DNA of 7,974 nt, from positions 1-7,974 of the forward strand of contig JBCDFL010000154.1 of NCBI GenBank assembly GCA_039178165.1, given 5' to 3'. The DNA is from JBCBCP01 sp039178165. GTDB taxonomy: Bacteria; Pseudomonadota; Alphaproteobacteria; Rhodobacterales; Rhodobacteraceae. Positions 4,712-7,974 of this stretch are shown piece by piece (position 1 is the stretch's first letter; every line of letters starts with the position of its first letter). The notes under the pieces were generated by a model. The model did no database searches, had not been told where the DNA came from, and worked only from the letters and a program-made list of their open reading frames with translations. Made by a program: the position numbers and the translations under genes.

Positions 4712-5497
4712 TCACGCCGAATGCGCCCCGTCGGCCAGACCTTTGACGAAGGCCAGCGTCTCATCCAACGGCTCGCCCGATTTGGCCACGATGGCCGAGC
4801 CGACAACGGCCCCATCCGCGACGGACGCAATCGCACGGCTCTTCTCCGGCGTGTTGATGCCAAAGCCGACGATCACTGGCAGATCCGTCGCCGCCTTGAT
4901 CCGCGCAACCTCCGGGCCAACGTCACCCGCCTGCGCCTCTGCCGCGCCGGTGATCCCGGTGATGGAGACGTAGTAGACAAAGCCAGACGTGTTCTGCAGC
5001 ACCTTCGGCAGGCGCTTGTCATCCGTCGTCGGCGTCGCGAGCCGGATGAAATTCAACCCTGCCGCCTGCGCCGGCACACAAAGCTCATCGTCTTCCTCGG
5101 GGGGCAGGTCCACCACGATCAGCCCGTCAATCCCCGCCGCTTTGGCGTCGGCCAGAAACGCATCAACCCCGTGGCTGTAGATCGGGTTGTAATAACCCAT
5201 CAGCACGATGGGCGTTGTGTCGTCCTCCTGCCGAAACGCCCGCGCCAAATCCAACGTCCGCTCCAGCGTCATGCCCCCAGCCAGGGCCCGCTGCCCGGCC
5301 AGCTGAATGGTCGGCCCGTCGGCCATCGGGTCGGTGAAGGGCAGGCCCAGCTCGATGATGTCGACCCCGGCACCAGGAAGGCCCCGCACCAGCTCCAGCG
5401 AGGCGTCGAAATCGGGATCCCCGGCCATCACATAGCTGACGAAGGCCTTCTTGCCCTCCGCCCGCAGGGCCGCAAATTTCGCATCGATCCGTGACAT
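4712..5497 (-). CDS. trpA: Tryptophan synthase alpha chain
   Basis: The 261-residue TIM-barrel protein cleaves indole-3-glycerol phosphate to indole and glyceraldehyde 3-phosphate, the penultimate step of tryptophan synthesis, and passes indole to TrpB. Both catalytic residues are at the classical positions: Glu49 in I-I-E-L-G and Asp60 in FTDPMADGPTIQ, the family signature. YYVS (175-178) and the phosphate-binding G-F-G-I (211-214), followed by G-S-A-I (233-236), complete the active site. Length is normal. The frame is open far upstream, but the start MSRIDAKF at 5497 is typical of the family and has GGAG six bases before it. No trpB or other trp gene is in the window and the neighbour ychF is divergent, so trpA is expressed apart from trpB here. 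No Trp-codon leader peptide or attenuator is seen upstream. Confidence 0.97.
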   Translation of the reverse strand: MSRIDAKFAALRAEGKKAFVSYVMAGDPDFDASLELVRGLPGAGVDIIELGLPFTDPMADGPTIQLAGQRALAGGMTLERTLDLARAFRQEDDTTPIVLMGYYNPIYSHGVDAFLADAKAAGIDGLIVVDLPPEEDDELCVPAQAAGLNFIRLATPTTDDKRLPKVLQNTSGFVYYVSITGITGAAEAQAGDVGPEVARIKAATDLPVIVGFGINTPEKSRAIASVADGAVVGSAIVAKSGEPLDETLAFVKGLADGAHSA

Positions 5498-5554
5498 GTC
5501 CCGCTCCGCACTGTTGCCCGCAGCGTCTTGCCGCAAAGGGCCCGCCTTCGCAAT

Positions 5555-5580
5555 GGGGCGCGGTTGCGCGCCCGCGCCCC
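5555..5580. repeat. Strong inverted repeat in the trpA-ychF divergent region
   Basis: GGGGCGCGG (5555-5563) and CCGCGCCCC (5572-5580) form a perfect 9-bp GC-only stem with the 8-base loop TTGCGCGC. The loop contains the candidate ychF -35 element. As RNA it would sit in the trpA leader if transcription starts upstream of it; as DNA it is a possible protein-binding dyad. Confidence 0.5.
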
Positions 5581-5592
5581 CGCCGCTACATG
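5564..5592 (+). promoter_or_regulatory. Candidate ychF promoter
   Basis: TTGCGC (5564-5569) and TACATG (5587-5592) are separated by exactly 17 bases. They match three of six consensus bases each, including the TTG and TA-A cores, and lie about 30 bases before the ychF start. GC content limits the confidence. Confidence 0.4.
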
Positions 5593-5620
5593 GCCCTTCA
5601 GCACAGCAGGAGACGCCGCA

Positions 5621-6718
5621 ATGGGCTTTCGCATGGGTATCGTCGGGCTGCCGAATGTCGGCAAATCGACCCTCTTCAACGCTCTGACCCGCACCGCCGC
5701 GGCGCAGGCGGCCAACTTCCCCTTCTGCACGATCGAGCCCAATGTGGGCGAGGTCGCCGTGCCCGACGCGCGCCTCGACAAATTGGCCGGCCTCGCCAAA
5801 TCCAAACAGGTGATCCCGACGCGCATGACCTTCGTGGACATCGCCGGCCTTGTGAAAGGCGCGTCCAAAGGGGAGGGCCTTGGCAACCAGTTCCTCGCCA
5901 ACATCCGCGAGGTGGACGCCATCGCCCACGCCCTACGCTGCTTCGAGGACGGCGATGTCACCCATGTCGAAGGTCGTGTCGACCCGCTCGCCGACGCCGA
6001 CACGATCGAGACGGAGCTGATGCTGGCCGACATGGAAAGCATCGAAAAGCGCCTCGCCGGCCTCGTCCGCAAGGTCCGCGGCGGCGACAAGGAAGCCGTG
6101 CAGCAAGAGCGCCTGCTCAAAGCCGCCATGGCCGCGCTGGAAGACGGCAAGCCCGCCCGTAGCGTCGACGTGGACGAGGACGACGCCCGCGCCTGGAAGA
6201 ACCTGCAACTCCTGACGACCAAACCCGTCCTCTACGTCTGCAACGTGGGTGAGGCGGAGGCGGCGGAGGGCAATGCCCATTCCGCCAAAGTGGCCGAGAT
6301 GGCGGCGGCGCAAGGCATGTCTCACGTGGTGATCTCCGCCCAGATCGAGGAAGAGATCAGCCAGCTCGAAGACGACGAGGCGCAGATGTTCCTCGAGGAA
6401 ATGGGCCTCGACGAGGCGGGCCTCGACCGGCTCATCCGCGCGGGATACGAGCTCCTGCACCTCGAGACCTACTTCACCGTCGGCCCCAAGGAGGCCCGGG
6501 CTTGGACCATCAAATCCGGCACCAAGGCGCCGCAGGCCGCCGGCGTCATCCACGGCGATTTCGAGAAGGGTTTTATCCGCGCGGAAACCATTGCCTACGA
6601 CGATTTCGTGGTCCTCGGCGGCGAACAGGCGGCCAAAGAGGCGGGCAAGATGCGCGCCGAGGGCAAGGCCTACACGGTGAAAGACGGCGACGTCCTGCAC
6701 TTCCTCTTCAACACGTAA
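5621..6718 (+). CDS. ychF: YchF/OLA1 family ATPase (redox-regulated, ribosome-associated)
   Basis: The 365-residue protein matches the normal YchF length. It has the G1 P-loop GLPNVGKST (9-17), switch region F-C-T-I-E-P-N-V (35-42), G3 D-I-A-G-L (73-77), and at G4 N-V-G-E (208-211) in place of the N-K-x-D of true GTPases. This substitution is the family's hallmark and explains its preference for ATP. A coiled-coil helical insertion lies at about 125-175, and the C-terminal TGS domain spans about 280-364 (Y-F-T-V-G-P-K-E-A-R-A-W, then A-Y-T-V-K-D-G-D-V-L-H-F). YchF binds ribosomes and modulates the oxidative stress response and translation of leaderless mRNAs in other bacteria. The start at 5621 has AGGAGA seven bases upstream; the frame continues further upstream without a start of family type. 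A strong hairpin follows the stop directly. Confidence 0.97.
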   Translation: MGFRMGIVGLPNVGKSTLFNALTRTAAAQAANFPFCTIEPNVGEVAVPDARLDKLAGLAKSKQVIPTRMTFVDIAGLVKGASKGEGLGNQFLANIREVDAIAHALRCFEDGDVTHVEGRVDPLADADTIETELMLADMESIEKRLAGLVRKVRGGDKEAVQQERLLKAAMAALEDGKPARSVDVDEDDARAWKNLQLLTTKPVLYVCNVGEAEAAEGNAHSAKVAEMAAAQGMSHVVISAQIEEEISQLEDDEAQMFLEEMGLDEAGLDRLIRAGYELLHLETYFTVGPKEARAWTIKSGTKAPQAAGVIHGDFEKGFIRAETIAYDDFVVLGGEQAAKEAGKMRAEGKAYTVKDGDVLHFLFNT

Positions 6719-6747
6719 AAGGGCACGCGGGGGAACGCGTGCCCTCT
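6719..6747. terminator. Bidirectional intrinsic terminator between ychF and the small secreted-protein gene
   Basis: AGGGCACGCG (6720-6729) and CGCGTGCCCT (6736-6745) form a perfect 10-bp stem with a GGGGAA loop, starting two bases after the ychF stop. On the minus strand the stem is followed by TTTTA, giving a better terminator for the convergent small gene than for ychF itself, where only a short pyrimidine stretch follows. Confidence 0.75.
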
Positions 6748-6766
6748 GGTCTCCCGTGAGTGGGGT

Positions 6767-6791
6767 GCCGCGCCGGGACGTGCGGCGCGGC
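6767..6791 (-). repeat. Second hairpin downstream of the small secreted-protein gene
   Basis: GCCGCGCC (6767-6774) and GGCGCGGC (6784-6791) form a perfect 8-bp stem with a 9-base loop, 12 bases past the stop of the small minus-strand gene. It may protect the 3' end of its short mRNA or aid termination. Confidence 0.45.
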
Positions 6792-6802
6792 CGGCGGAGA
6801 CC

Positions 6803-7054
6803 TTAGCGGCTGTCGTTGTTCGGCCCCACGCCGTAGGGGCTGATGTAGGCGTAGGGCGTGTTGCTGCCCGTCTGCGTGCTGTTGCGGGTGGAGAAGACGC
6901 CCGCGCCCTGGGTGCTGGTGCGCTCGGATGTGAAGTCGATCTGCGTGACCGACGTGTCCAGCCGCAAGTCCTTGTAGCGGTCGGATGTGCCGGCAATGCC
7001 GGCCGTGGCGGAAACGGATGCGGCGAGAATGGCGATGAGTGCGGTGCGTGTCAT
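6803..7054 (-). CDS. Small secreted protein, unknown function
   Basis: I do not recognise the family. The 83-residue product begins with a clear Sec signal peptide: MTRTALIAILAASVSATAG, with two basic/polar residues, a hydrophobic core and an Ala/Gly-rich cleavage zone near residues 18-22. The mature part of about 61 residues is polar and rich in Ser, Thr and Asn. It holds D-R-Y-K-D-L-R-L-D-T and several T/S-x-x-G-S-N type stretches, ending PYGVGPNNDSR. No cysteine, lipobox or membrane helix is visible, so a soluble periplasmic or extracellular protein is expected. The start at 7054 is fixed by an excellent AGGAGA seven bases upstream; the longer reading frame to 7141 lacks one. A candidate promoter is TTGCGC (7131-7136) with TACCTT (7108-7113), spacer 17. 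The gene is convergent with ychF and shares its terminator. The strong RBS, signal peptide and terminator argue that it is real. Confidence 0.75.
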   Translation of the reverse strand: MTRTALIAILAASVSATAGIAGTSDRYKDLRLDTSVTQIDFTSERTSTQGAGVFSTRNSTQTGSNTPYAYISPYGVGPNNDSR

Positions 7055-7442
7055 AATGTGTCTCCTTCGGACTGTGCCGCGGGGGCGGCCCGCGTCTTCT
7101 GGGATAGAAGGTAGGCACGCCGGTGAGCGCGCGCAAAGCACACCCGTTCACCGTCCCGTGGGCGCCCCAGCGGATGCGCGAGCGACCGGTGTGATGGCGG
7201 CCAGATCGAGTTATGTTTTTTAATTTCAATGGTTTGGGCAATGCCGCGGGCCGCCCCTCCGCTCCGCTCGGCTCACGCGAGGGGTCAGGTATTCCGGACC
7301 CTTGCGCGTCCGTCCCCGTGACCCGCTCACGGTCGCCCTCTCCGCGCCGTGAAGGATGTTACCGGAGTGCCGGCGCCGCCAGCCACCACACGGCGCCTTT
7401 TGCCCTTGTGAAGCCAACCCGCACCCTGCTAGACCCACCGGC
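7055..7442. other. 388-bp non-coding stretch upstream of tRNA-Ser and of the small gene
   Basis: No gene is supported. The left part holds the RBS and probable promoter of the small minus-strand gene. At 7212-7227 there is an AT-rich island (GTTTTTTAATTT core) that stands out from its surroundings. Then come two stems: CGCG plus GGGTC (within 7276-7286) against GACCC plus CGCG (within 7297-7308), and CCGTGA (7316-7321) against TCACGG (7327-7332). The right end carries the candidate tRNA promoter. Open frames here on both strands have no start signals or recognisable protein character. Confidence 0.5.
7406..7435 (+). promoter_or_regulatory. Candidate tRNA-Ser promoter
   Basis: TTGTGA (7406-7411) is followed after 18 bases by TAGACC (7430-7435), which ends seven bases before the tRNA 5' end. 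Such close spacing is usual for tRNA genes, whose transcripts begin just upstream of the mature RNA. The -10 match is weak. Confidence 0.35.
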
Positions 7443-7532
7443 GGAGACGTGGCCGAGTGGTCGAAGGCGCTCCCCTGCTAAGGGAGTAGGCGGGAAACCG
7501 TCTCGAGGGTTCGAATCCCTTCGTCTCCGCCA
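7443..7532 (+). tRNA. tRNA-Ser (anticodon GCU), CCA encoded
   Basis: The sequence folds into a class II tRNA. The acceptor stem GGAGACG (7443-7449) pairs with CGTCTCC (7522-7528), followed by discriminator G and genome-encoded CCA (7530-7532). The D arm contains GGCCGAGTGGTCGAAGGC. The anticodon stem CTCCC/GGGAG (7470-7474/7482-7486) encloses the loop CTGCTAA with anticodon GCT at 7477-7479, reading AGC and AGU serine codons. A long variable arm with GGCGG/CCGTC pairing (7489-7502) confirms the serine class. The T loop TTCGAAT lies at 7510-7516. No duplicate of the tRNA 3' end, as expected for an integrated element, is seen in the window. Confidence 0.97.
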
Positions 7533-7774
7533 CCCGCACCTTGATCTGTACGGTTTCCATTGCGTGGCACGGGTCTGATCCCCTCTGACCTGCAGTGCGG
7601 TCACCGGGTCCCGCCGGCTGATGAATAGGCTGCCTTTCGGTGGTCTATGGTGTTTTGGTATTGGTTCAGCCGCCGCATGTTCCTCGCTGTACTGGGAATG
7701 CACGGGCGTAGCTCGGCGGAATGGCCGACGTGGCTGGACGCAACCGCTCGTGCGGCATGCGATCCGATCCGGAC
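7533..7774. other. Non-coding gap between tRNA-Ser and the last gene
   Basis: No supported gene, terminator or repeat is visible in this 242-base gap. A 43-codon plus-strand frame (7647-7778, beginning MVFWYWFSRR) has no good ribosome binding site and is left uncalled. No integrase remnant or repeated tRNA end is found. Confidence 0.4.
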
Positions 7775-7974
7775 CTAGGTCGCTCCAGCCGCGAAGATCA
7801 CAGCCGCGGCGGCAAAGCCGGCGGTCATGGCGTAAAAGAACGCCAAGCCCAGGACCGCGCGGCGCCAGTAGCCCGTCAGGACCATCACGCCCGCTGCGCC
7901 GCCGTTCGACACCAAGCCCATCCACAGCGTCCCCCAAGGCACCGTGCCGGCCAGGACGGCGGCCAGTCCCGCGC
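7775..7974 (-). CDS. Integral membrane protein, C-terminal fragment (5' end outside window)
   Basis: On the minus strand the frame entering from the window edge (first full codon 7972-7970) runs 65 residues to TAG at 7777-7775. It is strongly hydrophobic with two predicted helices, at about residues 3-32 and 38-62, separated by a short basic G-Y-W-R-R-A loop, and ends F-A-A-G-A-T. Wobble positions are GC-rich in this frame and the sequence reads as a natural membrane protein, unlike the overlapping longer frame 7359-7937, which is an arginine-rich shadow crossing the tRNA. The family is not recognisable from this fragment. An internal ATG could also start a 48-residue protein, but a larger gene extending beyond the window is more likely. 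Confidence 0.6.
   Translation of the reverse strand, partial: AGLAAVLAGTVPWGTLWMGLVSNGGAAGVMVLTGYWRRAVLGLAFFYAMTAGFAAAAVIFAAGAT

Noticed and set aside
5498..5929. Longer trpA start giving a 405-residue protein
   Set aside because: The extension is antisense to ychF and unlike any TrpA; MSRIDAKF at 5497 with its GGAG site matches the family length and start.
7213..7578. 121-codon plus-strand frame
   Set aside because: It reads straight through the tRNA-Ser gene and a hairpin-rich spacer, with no RBS and no protein-like composition.
7647..7778. 43-codon plus-strand frame beginning MVFWYWFSRR
   Set aside because: No convincing RBS and no known family; a possible small protein but too weak to call.
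7359..7937. 192-codon minus-strand frame containing RRRRDSNPRDGF
   Set aside because: The R-R-R-D-S-N-P-R-D-G-F stretch is the familiar false translation of the antisense strand of a serine tRNA; the frame spans the tRNA and a non-coding gap.
7443..7974. Genomic island or prophage inserted at tRNA-Ser
   Set aside because: No integrase and no second copy of the tRNA 3' end is visible; the following region holds only a gap and a membrane protein fragment.

Overview
This GC-rich window (high G+C wobble positions, long shadow frames) looks like a chromosomal segment of an alphaproteobacterium, most likely of the Rhodobacteraceae/Roseobacter group. That placement is inference. It rests on the protein character of TrpA, YchF, LldD and the Acg-type oxidoreductase, the base composition, and palindromic modules between genes. 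No transposase, integrase, phage gene or CRISPR array is visible.

Layout. Positions 1-185 hold the last 60 residues of a probable MFS transporter, followed on the same strand by a small four-helix membrane protein (215-535). A sulfotransferase-like gene (532-1149, minus) converges on it, and the two genes share a CTAG as overlapping stop codons. An FMN-dependent L-lactate dehydrogenase gene (lldD, 1363-2529, minus) lies divergent to a two-gene operon: a Tat-signal, Acg-type nitroreductase-fold oxidoreductase (2677-3825) and a MarR-family regulator (3818-4264) whose start overlaps the oxidoreductase stop. The 147-bp divergent region is the densest regulatory stretch. It carries an LldR/PdhR-like AATTGGT...ACCAATT dyad next to lldD, two copies of a 16-bp dyad around the oxidoreductase promoter, and a perfect 12-bp palindrome before its ribosome binding site.

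Positions 4265-4711 contain no gene but a cluster of at least seven short inverted repeats. Next come trpA (4712-5497, minus) and, divergent from it, ychF (5621-6718, plus). No trpB is present. A strong hairpin after ychF serves as a probable bidirectional terminator shared with a small gene for a secreted 83-residue protein (6803-7054, minus) of unknown function. A 388-bp non-coding stretch with two hairpins leads to a complete tRNA-Ser(GCU) gene with encoded CCA (7443-7532). The window ends inside a minus-strand membrane protein gene (7775-7974), of which only the C-terminal 65 residues are visible.

How the genes work together. Most genes are unrelated housekeeping or metabolic functions. 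The one unit that looks like a dedicated system is the MarR regulator plus the exported flavin oxidoreductase, with a twin operator and a divergent flavin-dependent lactate dehydrogenase. Autoregulation by the MarR protein, and any link to lldD, are inferences from layout.
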